This document shows, in pieces, positions 29,899-39,409 of a stretch of DNA of 64,000 bases. This DNA is from Capnocytophaga cynodegmi DSM 19736. GTDB lineage: Bacteria > Bacteroidota > Bacteroidia > Flavobacteriales > Flavobacteriaceae. The stretch is taken from NCBI RefSeq assembly GCF_000379185.1, contig NZ_KB900715.1:1-64000 (forward strand), in the 5' to 3' direction. How positions within the stretch are numbered: the first letter of the stretch is position 1; each line of letters opens with the position of its first letter. The notes under the pieces are model-generated. The model did no database searches, was not told where the DNA came from, and was given only the letters and a program-made list of their open reading frames with translations. The translations under genes were made by a program, and so were the position numbers.

Positions 29899-30609
29899 AT
29901 GAATAAAAAAATACTATTTAAAGATTTAGGCAATAAAGATTACAAAGAAACTTGGGATTATCAAGAGTCTCTTTTCCAATCAATTATAGAAGTAAAACAA
30001 AAAAATAGAGCCGAAAACACTCAGCTCCCAACTCCTAATTATTTTCTGTTTGTGGAACACCCACACGTGTACACATTAGGAAAAAGTGGAGACATATCCA
30101 ATCTGCTAATAGATGAAAAAACACTCGAAAAGAAGGGAGCTAAATTCTATAAAATAAACAGAGGAGGCGATATTACTTATCACGGACCAGGACAAATTGT
30201 TGGGTATCCAATTCTGGATTTAGACAATTTTTTCACTGATATTCACAAATACCTTCGTCTTTTGGAAGAAACTATCATTCTAACTTTGAAAGATTATGGC
30301 ATAGAAGCTACTCGTAGTGAAGGAGAAACAGGCGTTTGGATTGATGTAGGGACACCTTTCGCAAGAAAAATTTGTGCAATGGGTGTAAGAAGTTCTCGCT
30401 GGGTTACAATGCACGGATTTGCCTTTAATGTCAATGCAGATTTGGGTTACTTTGACAATATTATCCCTTGTGGCATACGTGGCAAAGCCGTTACTTCACT
30501 TAATGTAGAACTTGGTAAGAAAGAAGTTTCCATCAGTGAAGTAAAAGAAAAAATCATAAAATATTTTCAACAACTATTTGAAGCTGAATTTATTAGCGCA
30601 CAAAACTAA
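29899..30609 (+). CDS. lipB: Octanoyl-[acyl carrier protein]:protein N-octanoyltransferase
   Basis: First enzyme of lipoate synthesis: transfers octanoyl from ACP to lipoyl domains. 236 residues from ATG 29899; the open frame begins at 29869 inside the porin gene. Signature RGGDITYHGPGQIVGYP at about 90-106, and the catalytic Cys and Lys in PCGIRGKAVTSL near 187-198, as expected for the Cys/Lys dyad. The stop codon overlaps by four bases the stop of the DUF4834 gene on the other strand. lipA is not in the window. Confidence 0.94.
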   Translation: MNKKILFKDLGNKDYKETWDYQESLFQSIIEVKQKNRAENTQLPTPNYFLFVEHPHVYTLGKSGDISNLLIDEKTLEKKGAKFYKINRGGDITYHGPGQIVGYPILDLDNFFTDIHKYLRLLEETIILTLKDYGIEATRSEGETGVWIDVGTPFARKICAMGVRSSRWVTMHGFAFNVNADLGYFDNIIPCGIRGKAVTSLNVELGKKEVSISEVKEKIIKYFQQLFEAEFISAQN

Positions 30610-30884
30610 TCAACTTCCTCATAATCAATATACTCACCCACTTTCTTTTTAGATTGTGGGTTTGTTTGTGAATTGTTATTTATCGTTTGGCTTTCTTGTG
30701 TTTTCCGTTGATACTGACTTTGAGCCTGTTGGAATTGCCCTCCAAATTTCTTTTCTATTTTCCTTAGAAAATACTTCATCATATACGGAGCCAAAACTCG
30801 CATCAGAACACGTAAGCCAATAATAATCAGAATAATAATAAACAAGGTTTTTATAAACCCTGAAAAAGAAGCCTCTATAATCAT
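30606..30884 (-). CDS. DUF4834-family small membrane protein
   Basis: 92 residues from ATG 30884. One membrane helix (about 10-30, SGFIKTLFIIILIIIGLRVL), then a basic segment (KYFLRKIEKKFGG), a Gln/Asn-rich low-complexity part and an acidic end (EYIDYEEVD). Family members occur throughout Flavobacteriia and have no known function. A -7 element TATTTTTG (30902-30909, minus) lies inside the longer frame from 30926 and favours the later start. Tail-to-tail with lipB. Confidence 0.8.
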   Translation of the reverse strand: MIIEASFSGFIKTLFIIILIIIGLRVLMRVLAPYMMKYFLRKIEKKFGGQFQQAQSQYQRKTQESQTINNNSQTNPQSKKKVGEYIDYEEVD

Positions 30885-31038
30885 TTTTTGTAAGTTTCGG
30901 GCAAAAATAGGAAAAATAATCAACAATTAGCAATGCACAAACAAAATTTATAAAACCTCAACATAAAGAAAATATCCCCACGTATTAAAATCAAGAAGCC
31001 CTATATTATTATTACATCTTTTTATAGCAAAATGTATT

Positions 31039-31068
31039 GTTTTTTAAACAGATAAGAGTATCTTTGCA
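31039..31068 (+). promoter_or_regulatory. Promoter of the outer-membrane protein / GNAT / ZIP genes
   Basis: TTG (31039-31041), 19-base spacer, TATCTTTG (31061-31068), followed by CAGTTC. About 77 bases of untranslated leader precede the start at 31152. Confidence 0.75.
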
Positions 31069-31151
31069 GTTCAAATTCAAAAAAGAAAATAATAAATAAA
31101 TTTAATTGTTATTTAGTTACAATTTTTCTTTTTACTGAAATTCGTTGTGAT

Positions 31152-32099
31152 ATGATTCGCCTATTTATAACACTCTTAATCATTATATTACCCATTTCTG
31201 TACAGGGGCAATATACAGATATCATTAATTCAAACTTACCAGGAAACTCACAAAGTGCCTATTCGGTCGGAGGACGAGTTCTTCAATTTGAAGGAGGTTT
31301 GTGGATTGAACAACGAAATCACAAACAAATGTTTACGGATATGACTATTTTGGGAGTAAATTATTCCGTGAGATATGGCATTCTGTCAGACAGACTGGAG
31401 TTAATGTTTAATGGTACAGCCGCTTATGATAATGTTCACTATTATCGTTTTATAAATGAAAGGACTAACAATTTTGGCTTTGTAAATAACACTATCGGAG
31501 CTAAATACTTAATTTACACTCCAAATACAGACGATAAACCCAACATCTATAGCTGGAAAGCAAACAATTCTTTTCATTGGCGAAGATTAATTCCTGCAGT
31601 GGGAATTTATGCTGGAATGAATTTTTTGCCAAACAAACGTTACTTTTACGAAGAAGTTGACAGGCTTTCTCCAAAAGTGGTTCTTTCGCTTCAAAGTCAG
31701 CCTTCTTCTCGTGTGGTTTTGGTCGGAAATTTAATAGCAAATCGTTTTCTAAGTAAGTATCCTGAATTAGGTTATATTTTGACTTTGACACACAATTTGG
31801 ATAATGGTCGGTTTAGCATTTTTGTAGAGTCGGAAGGTATCCAAAGTGGTTACTATAGTGACCAAATTACACGATTGGGCGGAGCTTACTTATTTACCAA
31901 AAATATTCAAGTAAATGTTGATTTAGGAGCAAGTTGGAAAAATACTCCTTCGCGATATTCAGCTTTACTCGGTTTTTCGTATCGTATTGATAACCACAAA
32001 AATTTTGTAAAATCACAGCAAGAAGAAAAACTAAAACCTACCAAAATAAAAAGACAGAGAAAACCGAAAAAAGAGAAGAAAAAATGGCTGATATTTTAG
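31152..32099 (+). CDS. Outer-membrane beta-barrel protein with basic C-terminal tail
   Basis: 315 residues with a signal peptide (about 1-19, ending SVQGQ). The mature part has amphipathic strand patterns of the MetA-pathway/transporter-like barrel group seen in Flavobacteria (GVNYSVRYGILSDRLELMF, GGAYLFTKNIQVNVDLGAS). The last barrel strand appears to be ALLGFSYRID; after it comes a 30-residue, strongly basic tail (KIKRQRKPKKEKKKW). The end of the tail overlaps the next gene by 16 bases. The tail would be periplasmic and could touch peptidoglycan or acidic lipid; that is inference. Substrate unknown. Confidence 0.7.
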   Translation: MIRLFITLLIIILPISVQGQYTDIINSNLPGNSQSAYSVGGRVLQFEGGLWIEQRNHKQMFTDMTILGVNYSVRYGILSDRLELMFNGTAAYDNVHYYRFINERTNNFGFVNNTIGAKYLIYTPNTDDKPNIYSWKANNSFHWRRLIPAVGIYAGMNFLPNKRYFYEEVDRLSPKVVLSLQSQPSSRVVLVGNLIANRFLSKYPELGYILTLTHNLDNGRFSIFVESEGIQSGYYSDQITRLGGAYLFTKNIQVNVDLGASWKNTPSRYSALLGFSYRIDNHKNFVKSQQEEKLKPTKIKRQRKPKKEKKKWLIF

Positions 32100-33208
32100 T
32101 TAAAGAAATATTTTCTAAAAAAGATTTAAAACAATTTGTAAAATTCCCTTTCTCGCTATATAAAAATAACCCATATTGGATTCCTCCTCTTATTGATGAA
32201 GAATTGGCTTCTTTCGATAAGACGAAAAATCCTGCTTTTGACAATGCAGAAGCTTTCTTCTATTTGGCTTACAATCAGAAAAATGAAATTGTAGGTCGTG
32301 TTGTTGCCATTATAAATCAGTATGATATAAGCCAGAATATTGCCAAAATACGTTTTGGATGGCTTGATATGATTGATGATATAAATGTAACTAAAGCTTT
32401 ACTTGATAAAGTTTCCGAAAAAGGTAGGGAACATCAACTGAAATATATGGAAGGACCTATGGGCTTTTCCAATATGGATAAAGTAGGTGTTATGACAGAG
32501 GGCTATGACCACGTTGCCAGCACAATAACTTGGTACAATCTTCCATATTATAAAGAACATTTGGAAAGGTTGGGAATGATAAAAGAAAAGGGATTTGTAG
32601 AAACTTACTTTTTATTGAGTAGTGTAAATGCGGAGATATTTAAAAAAACCGCTGAAGCAATCCGAAAACGATACCAAGTTCGTGTTATTCCCACAAACAC
32701 AAAAGAGGAAGTTCTGAAATACGTGGACGCAATGTTCGATTTGTACAACGAAAGTTATTCAAAATTATCGTCATATGTTCCTGTTACTGAACGCCAAAAG
32801 AATTATTTTAAGAAGAAATATATTCCGTTCATAAATCCTGAGTATATTCGTTTTATTGAAAATAAAGAAGGAAAATTAATCAGTTTTGCTATTGTTCTTC
32901 CCTCTTTTGCAAAGGCTTTACAAAAAGCAAAAGGAAGTTTATTCCCTTTCGGATTTTGGCATTTGCTAAAAGCAAAAAAAAATCACGATATGGTAGAGTT
33001 TTTCCTAATTGGGGTAGCTCCTGAGTATCAAAGCAAAGGAATTCCCGCATTGCTTTTTGATTACTATCATCCTGTTTTTCAGAGAAATGGAATCCATAAA
33101 TGCATAATAACTCCTGAACTGGAAGACAACCTTGCCATTCAACAACTTTGGAAAAGCTTTAACCCTGTAACATACGCAAAAAGAGCTACTTACAAAAAAG
33201 AAATTTAA
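32084..33208 (+). CDS. GNAT-like N-acetyltransferase-family protein
   Basis: 374 residues, cytoplasmic. The N-terminal part (KFPFSLYKNNPYWIPPL, NAEAFFYLAYNQKNEIVGRV) and the C-terminal part (FLIGVAPEYQSKGIPALLF) resemble two GNAT halves. QSKGIPA is the acetyl-CoA pyrophosphate-binding loop pattern (Q/R-x-x-G-x-A). The family is widespread in Bacteroidetes as hypothetical proteins, sometimes mislabelled. The acceptor is unknown. Overlaps the preceding gene by 16 bases, so translational coupling is likely; the ZIP gene follows 35 bases later. Confidence 0.75.
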   Translation: MADILVKEIFSKKDLKQFVKFPFSLYKNNPYWIPPLIDEELASFDKTKNPAFDNAEAFFYLAYNQKNEIVGRVVAIINQYDISQNIAKIRFGWLDMIDDINVTKALLDKVSEKGREHQLKYMEGPMGFSNMDKVGVMTEGYDHVASTITWYNLPYYKEHLERLGMIKEKGFVETYFLLSSVNAEIFKKTAEAIRKRYQVRVIPTNTKEEVLKYVDAMFDLYNESYSKLSSYVPVTERQKNYFKKKYIPFINPEYIRFIENKEGKLISFAIVLPSFAKALQKAKGSLFPFGFWHLLKAKKNHDMVEFFLIGVAPEYQSKGIPALLFDYYHPVFQRNGIHKCIITPELEDNLAIQQLWKSFNPVTYAKRATYKKEI

Positions 33209-33242
33209 TTAACTAAAAAAATATAGAAATTAATAAATTAAA

Positions 33243-33956
33243 ATGAATTACATTCTTCCATTTTTATCTATCATAACAGGTTTTGGAACTGTTCTTATCT
33301 TCAAGCCTAAAAACCAAAGAAATATAAAATTATTATTAGCCTTCAGTGGGGCTTTCTTACTTGCAATGACAGTTTTTACGCTCATTCCAGAAGTTTTTCA
33401 CTCGTTAGAACACTCCCACGAACACGACATTCACGACCATAATACAGGTAAAAAAATCGGACTTTGGATTGTAATAGGGATTTTACTACAAATTATATTG
33501 GAATTTTTCTCGAAAGGTGCTGAACACGGTCATATGCATCATCCTCATTCTGAACTTAAAAATGCATTTCCCTGGTCTCTGTTTATTAGTTTGAGTATTC
33601 ATTCTATTTTGGAAGGTTTCCCTTTACATCATCACCATCATATGGTTTATGGAATTTTCGTACACCACTTACCTATTGCTATGGTGCTCACTATCTTCTT
33701 CTTAGATTCTGGAATAGGACTTAAGAAAACTTTTATTTTCTTGATATTATTTGCTTTAATGACTCCTTTTGGAACGTTACTTGCTGAATTCATTCCGCAA
33801 TTAGGACGTTATCATATTCAAATATCTGCAATCGTTATAGGAATTTTCTTGCATATTTCATCAGTAATCTTATTTGAAACATCTGAAAATCACAAATTTA
33901 ACCACATCAAACTTGGCACAATTATTTTGGGATTTGTAGCAGCGTATTTCACCTAA
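33243..33956 (+). CDS. ZIP-family divalent metal transporter
   Basis: 237 residues, about eight membrane helices, inner membrane. Two His-rich loops are seen: HSLEHSHEHDIHDH after helix 2 and EHGHMHHPHSE after helix 3. The conserved pore motif is HSILEGFPLHHHHH in helix 4, followed by HHLPIAM in helix 5 (HSxxEG and HxxP patterns of ZIPs). Probable import of zinc or iron. Third gene of a set with the barrel protein and the GNAT-like protein; no metal-responsive operator seen. Confidence 0.9.
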   Translation: MNYILPFLSIITGFGTVLIFKPKNQRNIKLLLAFSGAFLLAMTVFTLIPEVFHSLEHSHEHDIHDHNTGKKIGLWIVIGILLQIILEFFSKGAEHGHMHHPHSELKNAFPWSLFISLSIHSILEGFPLHHHHHMVYGIFVHHLPIAMVLTIFFLDSGIGLKKTFIFLILFALMTPFGTLLAEFIPQLGRYHIQISAIVIGIFLHISSVILFETSENHKFNHIKLGTIILGFVAAYFT

Positions 33957-34052
33957 TAAAATGATTAACAAATCATTATAAAAGAAGTATTTTCAGTATT
34001 TTCTTCATAAAAAATTTTGAAATGAATTATTTTCTATTTTAACTTTTTTTTA

Positions 34053-34060
34053 TACTTTTG
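34053..34060 (+). promoter_or_regulatory. -7 element of the TPP riboswitch transcript
   Basis: TACTTTTG followed at once by CACCCG. The -33 region is T-rich without a clean TTTG. The transcript would begin at or near the 5' end of the aptamer. Confidence 0.6.
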
Positions 34061-34061
34061 C

Positions 34062-34145
34062 ACCCGTCTCAAAGGGGTGCTGCGTTTGTGGCTGAGATTA
34101 TACCCATAGAACTTGGGCTGGTAATGCAGTCTAAGGAAACGAAGT
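34062..34145 (+). promoter_or_regulatory. TPP riboswitch (THI element)
   Basis: Aptamer core in order: GGGGTGC (34074-34080), GGCTGAGATTA with the invariant CTGAGA, ACCC, GAACTTG (usually GAACCTGA), the P5 hairpin GGCTG-GTAATG-CAGTC, and AAGGAAAC at the 3' side. These are the conserved binding elements for the pyrimidine (CTGAGA) and pyrophosphate (P4/P5) ends of thiamin diphosphate. It lies in front of a TonB receptor and a terminator, so it should shut off transcription when TPP is high. Minor deviations (GAACTTGG) keep the pairing possible. Confidence 0.88.
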
Positions 34146-34157
34146 CAATAATAAGTG

Positions 34158-34198
34158 GCTTGTTTTTGCTTTTTGGGTAGCGGAAACAGGCTTTTTTA
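34158..34198 (+). terminator. Riboswitch-controlled terminator
   Basis: GCTTGTTTTTGC (34158-34169) pairs over 12 bases with GCGGAAACAGGC (34180-34191), with some G-U, followed by six T. The 5' arm can instead pair with GGAAACGA at the 3' edge of the aptamer (near 34135-34142). Ligand binding, which holds that edge, should favour the terminator. Confidence 0.8.
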
Positions 34199-34251
34199 TT
34201 CATTCCATAAAATAATTACCTCTTTTATTTTGTAAAAATTTCATTTTACTG

Positions 34252-36381
34252 ATGAAAAAATTATTTTTTATGGGAGCGATGAGCCTTATTACTTCGGCTT
34301 ATGCTCAAACAATCGAGTCTGAAAAAGATTCTACAGAACTAAAAACCATCAAATTAGACGAAGTACTGGTTTCGGCAGTAAGGGCAAAACAAACTTTGCC
34401 AGTAACTTTCTCCAATTTATCGAAATCAGACATCGCAAAACGCAATCAAGGACAACAAATCCCGATGCTTTTAGGGAACTTGCCTAACGTAGTTTCATAT
34501 TCGGAAGACGGAACAGGCTTCGGAGCGACCTACCTTTCTGTCCGTGGAAGTGACCTTTACCGAACCAACGTGACTATCAATGGTATTCCGTACAATGACT
34601 CAGAATCACAAGGAACTTTTTGGTACAATCTTTCCGATTTTGCTTCTTCCGCAGAGAATATCCAACTTCAACGTGGTGTAGGTACGTCTACTAATGGTGC
34701 AGGAGCTTTTGGGGCAAGTTTGAACGTACTTACTGATGCCGTTTCGGAGAATCCATATGCCGAAATTGCAAATTTCTACGGAAGTTACAACACACATAAG
34801 CATATGGTAAAACTTTCGACAGGAAAAATCAATGAGCGTTTTGAGCTTTCGGGACGTTTTTCAAAAATCAATTCTAACGGATACAGAGACAGAGCTTCGT
34901 CTGATTTGAAATCCTATTTCTTACAAGGAGCTTATTCTTACAAAAATACGCTGATTAAAGCTTTGGTTTTTGGTGGAAAAGAAAAAACACAACTTACTTG
35001 GATAGGGATTGATGAGGCAACTTTAAACAAAAACAGAAAATACAATCCTGCTGGAAAATACAAAGATGCAGAGGGCAACACTCGTTTCTATGACAATGAA
35101 ACGGATAATTATCAACAAGACCACGCTCAACTGCATTGGGTAGAAAAATGGTCTCCTTTTTGGACAACCAACTTGGCTTTTCATTACACCAAAGGTCGTG
35201 GACATTGGGAAATGTACGAAACTTGGGGCGGTGCAACCTATGACAAACACCAAATCACACGATACGCCTTAGATAACGATTTCTACGGAGCTACATTATC
35301 TTCTAATTTCAAGAAAAACACTATTGATTTGATATTTGGAGGAGCTTTCAACAAATATGATGGATTACATTTCGAAGAAAGAGTATGGTCGGAAGAAGCT
35401 TCAAAACCTTATCAAGAAATTGTAGACGAAAATTGGGGATATAAAAAAGATGGTTCCGCTTTTGCTAAAATGACTTGGAAATTTGCTCCTCAGTGGGATT
35501 TATTCGCTGATATTCAACACAGATACGTTCACTACAAAGCCGATGAATACAAAGCTGACAAAGCATTTAATTTTATCAATCCTAAAATAGGAGTTAGTTT
35601 TTCCTTAAACGAAAATAATTATTTTTACCTATCGTATGCCAAAGCCACCAAGGAGCCGAATCGTAGCGACTACAAAGCGGCACACAAAGAGTATAAAAAA
35701 GCCAAAAAGACAGACCCTTCCGCAACAATAAGAGAGCCTCGACCTGAAAAATTGAACGATTTTGAATTGGGTTGGAGATACAACACCCCGAAAGTAAAAA
35801 TCAACACGAATTTATATTATATGCTTTATAAAGACCAATTGGTACTAACTGGTCGTTTGAATGACAAAGGGTATCCAATTCGTGATAACAGCGGAGATAG
35901 CTACAGAGCTGGACTTGAAGTAGATGCTACTTTACTACTTTCCGACAAATGGATTTGGCAACCAAATGTATCTGTCAGCAGAAATAAAAATATTGATTTT
36001 CACACTATAAAAGAAGGAAAATCGGTAAATATAGGAAACACCAAACTATCATATTCTCCTGAATTTGTGGCTTCAAGCTCATTAACTTTCAAACCCATTC
36101 CAAACTTTGGTGCAACATTGTTAACCAAATACGTAGGAGAGCAATATATGAGCAACATTAACGAAGAAAATTCAAAATTAAAATCTTACTTTGTTAACAA
36201 CTTGCACTTATCGTATGAAATAAATCCATTAAAATTCTGTAAATCAATAGTGATTTCAGTTACTGGAAACAACATTTTGAATGCAAAATATGTAGCCAAC
36301 GGAACTTTTGAAGATGGACAAGCTGCTTACTTCCCTCAAGCCGAAATCAATTATCTGGCAGGGTTAACGCTATCATTTTAG
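34252..36381 (+). CDS. TonB-dependent receptor, probably for thiamin
   Basis: A 709-residue outer-membrane receptor. Signal peptide 1-19 (TSAYAQ), TonB box region near DEVLVSA, plug domain about 40-155 with LSVRGSDLYRTNVTINGIPYND and GAFGASLNVLTD, then a 22-strand barrel ending in LAGLTLSF. It has no carboxypeptidase-like N-terminal domain. The TPP riboswitch and terminator in its leader indicate uptake of thiamin or its pyrimidine precursor. Riboswitch-controlled outer-membrane thiamin receptors are described for the Bacteroidetes. No inner-membrane PnuT partner is next to it; the next gene is an M16 peptidase with its own promoter. Confidence 0.88.
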   Translation: MKKLFFMGAMSLITSAYAQTIESEKDSTELKTIKLDEVLVSAVRAKQTLPVTFSNLSKSDIAKRNQGQQIPMLLGNLPNVVSYSEDGTGFGATYLSVRGSDLYRTNVTINGIPYNDSESQGTFWYNLSDFASSAENIQLQRGVGTSTNGAGAFGASLNVLTDAVSENPYAEIANFYGSYNTHKHMVKLSTGKINERFELSGRFSKINSNGYRDRASSDLKSYFLQGAYSYKNTLIKALVFGGKEKTQLTWIGIDEATLNKNRKYNPAGKYKDAEGNTRFYDNETDNYQQDHAQLHWVEKWSPFWTTNLAFHYTKGRGHWEMYETWGGATYDKHQITRYALDNDFYGATLSSNFKKNTIDLIFGGAFNKYDGLHFEERVWSEEASKPYQEIVDENWGYKKDGSAFAKMTWKFAPQWDLFADIQHRYVHYKADEYKADKAFNFINPKIGVSFSLNENNYFYLSYAKATKEPNRSDYKAAHKEYKKAKKTDPSATIREPRPEKLNDFELGWRYNTPKVKINTNLYYMLYKDQLVLTGRLNDKGYPIRDNSGDSYRAGLEVDATLLLSDKWIWQPNVSVSRNKNIDFHTIKEGKSVNIGNTKLSYSPEFVASSSLTFKPIPNFGATLLTKYVGEQYMSNINEENSKLKSYFVNNLHLSYEINPLKFCKSIVISVTGNNILNAKYVANGTFEDGQAAYFPQAEINYLAGLTLSF

Positions 36382-36403
36382 AAAATAATTTTAATCATGA
36401 CTC

Positions 36404-36438
36404 AAAGTACCTTTTCTGTTAAAGAAGAGGTACTTTTT
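36404..36438 (+). terminator. Terminator after the TonB receptor
   Basis: Fourteen-base-pair stem with one G-U (36404-36417 with 36423-36436) and T-run. Confidence 0.8.
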
Positions 36439-36452
36439 CATATTTAAAAAAA

Positions 36453-36484
36453 TTTGTTTTATCTGTTTTATATGCATACATTTG
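36453..36484 (+). promoter_or_regulatory. Promoter of the M16 peptidase gene
   Basis: TTTG (36453-36456), 20-base spacer, TACATTTG (36477-36484). Confidence 0.75.
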
Positions 36485-36516
36485 CCTCAAAACATTTAAG
36501 TTAAATATTTTACTGT

Positions 36517-39372
36517 ATGCAGAAGTTTGTAAAATCGGCGGCGTTGGCTTTTTTAGGCACAATGCTTTTCCAAAGTGCTGAAGCCAGTTCTTTGGAAAAA
36601 AATAATGGCATCTATGTTATGCCAAAAGATTCTTTATCTCTCGAAAAAGCTTTGCCTTTTGATAATGAGGTAAAAACAGGAACATTACCTAATGGTTTCC
36701 AGTATTTTATCCGTAAAAATGTAGAGCCTAAAAATCGGGTTACAATGTATTTAGCTTTCAAAGTAGGTTCTATTTTGGAAACAGAGTCCCAATTAGGATT
36801 AGCCCACTTTTTAGAGCATATGAATTTCAACGGACTAAAACATTTCCCTAAAAATGAATTAGTTAATTACTTACAAAGAGCAGGAGTTCGATTCGGTGGA
36901 GACTTAAACGCTTATACTGGATTCGACCAAACAGTGTACCAGCTACCCATAGCTTCTGATGATCCTGAGTTACTTAAAAACGGATTACAAGTAATGCGAG
37001 ACTGGGCACAAGATGCTTTGCTTACTTCTGAAGAAATTGACAAAGAAAGAGGTGTAATCTTGGAAGAAATGCGAGGAGGAAGAGGTGCTCATCAGCGTAT
37101 GCGCGACCAATATTTCCCGATGGTTTTCAATGGCTCTCGCTATGCTAATCGTCTTCCTATAGGAACAGAACCTATTGTTAGTAATTTCCCTTACGAAGAA
37201 TTAAGAAAATTTCATAGAGACTGGTATAGACCTGACTTACAATCTCTTATTGTAGTTGGAGATATTGATGAGGCTTATATCGAAAAAGAAATTAAACGTT
37301 TGTTTTCCGATATGAGAACAACTCCAAATGCTCCTAAAAGAGAAGTTTACAAAGTTGATTTGTTGAACAAAAATCAGTTTATGGTAGTAACTGACCCTGA
37401 AATGACGGCTACTGTGGCTCAAATTATGATAAAACATCCTGAGATGAAAGCTAAAACTATAGGAGATTATCGTCAGTTGCTTATGAGGTCAGTTTACGGA
37501 CAAATGTTAAACGCTCGTTTAGGAGAATTGCTTCAATCTGCAAATACACCTTTCTTAAGAGCACACGTTAGCATTAGTGGTTTCCTTGGAGGTTTGGATA
37601 TGTACGGGGCAACTGTGATGGCAAAACCTAACGAACTTGAAAAGGGATTCAAATCTTTGGTACGTGAACTTGAACGCATCAAAAAACACGGATTTACAAA
37701 AACAGAGTTTGATAGAGTTATCACTAGTATCCAAAAATCAAACGAGACTTCGTATACTGAACGTGATAAGAAAACATCAGGAGAGTACGTAGACCGATAC
37801 TTAAATTACTATCTTGAAGGTCAACCAGCTATGAGTAATGAGGATAGCTATCAACTTACAAAAAAATTACTTCCTACACTTACACTAAAAGAAGTTGAAG
37901 CTTTGGGAAGACACTATTATGCAGACATCAATCGTGACATTCTGATAATGGCTCCCGAGAAGGATAAAAGCTCATTACCTAATGAAAGTCAAGTTAATAA
38001 GTGGATTTCCGAAGTTGAATCAGAAGCTATTGCTGCTTACGAAGATAAAGTTTCAGACCTACCTTTACTTTCAAAACAACCTCAAAAAGGAAATATCATC
38101 TCTAGCAAAGAACTAGCGGAAGTTAAAGCTAAAGAGCTAACTCTAAGTAATGGTGCGAAGGTGGTTCTTAAACCTACAACATTCAAAAATGACCAAATAT
38201 TGATTCGTTCGTACAGTCCAGGAGGAATTTCATTGTATGGAGATAATGATTACTTCTCTGCCTCTTACGCAAGTGGATTGGTAAATGCAAGTGGATTGGG
38301 ACAGTTGAACTCTGTCGAGCTAACAAAATATATGACAGGTAAAAACGTATCAGTTAGTGCCTACATTGGGGAACTTAACGAGGGCATTTCAGGTCAAAGT
38401 GATAAAGAAGGACTCAAAACAGCTTTTGAATTAATCTATGCTTTCTTTACTGAACCACGAATTGATGATGATGTTTTCCAAAGTATTATCGCACGAAGTA
38501 TTTCTTCTATGGCAAATCAGGAAAACGACCCTAACTTTGTTTTCCAAAGAGATATGCTAAAACGTTTGTACAACGGAAGTATTCGTCGCACTCCTATTAC
38601 AGAAGCCAACCTGAAGAAAGTTGATAAAAATCGTGCTTTGAGCATTTTCAAAGATCGTTTTGCTGATGCTTCTGACTTTACTTTTGTTATTACAGGTTCA
38701 TTTACTGAAGAGGAAATTAAACCTTATTTAGAAGATTATTTAGCTGCTCTTCCCAACCTAAAACGTAACGAAAAAGGAAAAGATTTGGGACTTTACGAAC
38801 CTAAAAAAGGCTTCAAACATACTACCAAAAAAGGAAAAGAGGAGAAAGTATCTGTAATTCTTTCATATATTGGAGATTACAAATACAACGATATGGAAAA
38901 TATCAATATGCAGGCATTAGAAAGCGTACTAACTTTAAGATTATTGGAGCGTTTGCGTGAAGAAGAAGGTGGCGTGTATGGTACAGGAGCAAACGTTTCG
39001 TATTCTAAATTTCCAAAAAATAGATATTCTGTTGAAATTGCTTTCGGTACAGCAGTTGATAAGTATCAATCTTTAATCAAATCTGCTTTTGAAGAGATTG
39101 AAAAAATTAAAAAGAACGGACCAACACAGGAAGATTTGGATAAATTTAAAATTGAGCAAGAACGCCAAATGGAGCTCATCGTAAAAGAAAATTCTTTCTG
39201 GAGTAGATATATTTTAGATGGGTATCAATTACAAAAACCACTAAGAGAACCTAATAAATACTTAGAAGACCTGAAAAAAGTTACAAGTAAATCTGTACAA
39301 AAAGTTGCTAATAAGTATCTTAAAGAAAATAGTTTATTTGAATTCATTTTACTTCCTGATAACGTGAAGTAA
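36517..39372 (+). CDS. M16-family zinc metallopeptidase, two-repeat form
   Basis: A 951-residue exported protease of the pitrilysin/insulinase/PqqL group. Signal peptide about 1-23 (SAEAS). The inverted zinc motif HxxEH is in AHFLEHMNF (near residue 94), with the distal glutamate in VILEEMRGG about 76 residues later. The second, inactive M16 half starts near 530 (LTLSNGAKVVLKPT) and carries RLREEEGGVYGTGANV, the usual R/Y pair. Such periplasmic enzymes degrade peptides in a clam-shell chamber. Single gene with its own promoter and terminator. Confidence 0.92.
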   Translation: MQKFVKSAALAFLGTMLFQSAEASSLEKNNGIYVMPKDSLSLEKALPFDNEVKTGTLPNGFQYFIRKNVEPKNRVTMYLAFKVGSILETESQLGLAHFLEHMNFNGLKHFPKNELVNYLQRAGVRFGGDLNAYTGFDQTVYQLPIASDDPELLKNGLQVMRDWAQDALLTSEEIDKERGVILEEMRGGRGAHQRMRDQYFPMVFNGSRYANRLPIGTEPIVSNFPYEELRKFHRDWYRPDLQSLIVVGDIDEAYIEKEIKRLFSDMRTTPNAPKREVYKVDLLNKNQFMVVTDPEMTATVAQIMIKHPEMKAKTIGDYRQLLMRSVYGQMLNARLGELLQSANTPFLRAHVSISGFLGGLDMYGATVMAKPNELEKGFKSLVRELERIKKHGFTKTEFDRVITSIQKSNETSYTERDKKTSGEYVDRYLNYYLEGQPAMSNEDSYQLTKKLLPTLTLKEVEALGRHYYADINRDILIMAPEKDKSSLPNESQVNKWISEVESEAIAAYEDKVSDLPLLSKQPQKGNIISSKELAEVKAKELTLSNGAKVVLKPTTFKNDQILIRSYSPGGISLYGDNDYFSASYASGLVNASGLGQLNSVELTKYMTGKNVSVSAYIGELNEGISGQSDKEGLKTAFELIYAFFTEPRIDDDVFQSIIARSISSMANQENDPNFVFQRDMLKRLYNGSIRRTPITEANLKKVDKNRALSIFKDRFADASDFTFVITGSFTEEEIKPYLEDYLAALPNLKRNEKGKDLGLYEPKKGFKHTTKKGKEEKVSVILSYIGDYKYNDMENINMQALESVLTLRLLERLREEEGGVYGTGANVSYSKFPKNRYSVEIAFGTAVDKYQSLIKSAFEEIEKIKKNGPTQEDLDKFKIEQERQMELIVKENSFWSRYILDGYQLQKPLREPNKYLEDLKKVTSKSVQKVANKYLKENSLFEFILLPDNVK

Positions 39373-39409
39373 TTTCATTTAACAATAAATAAATTAAAAA
39401 AATCTCACA

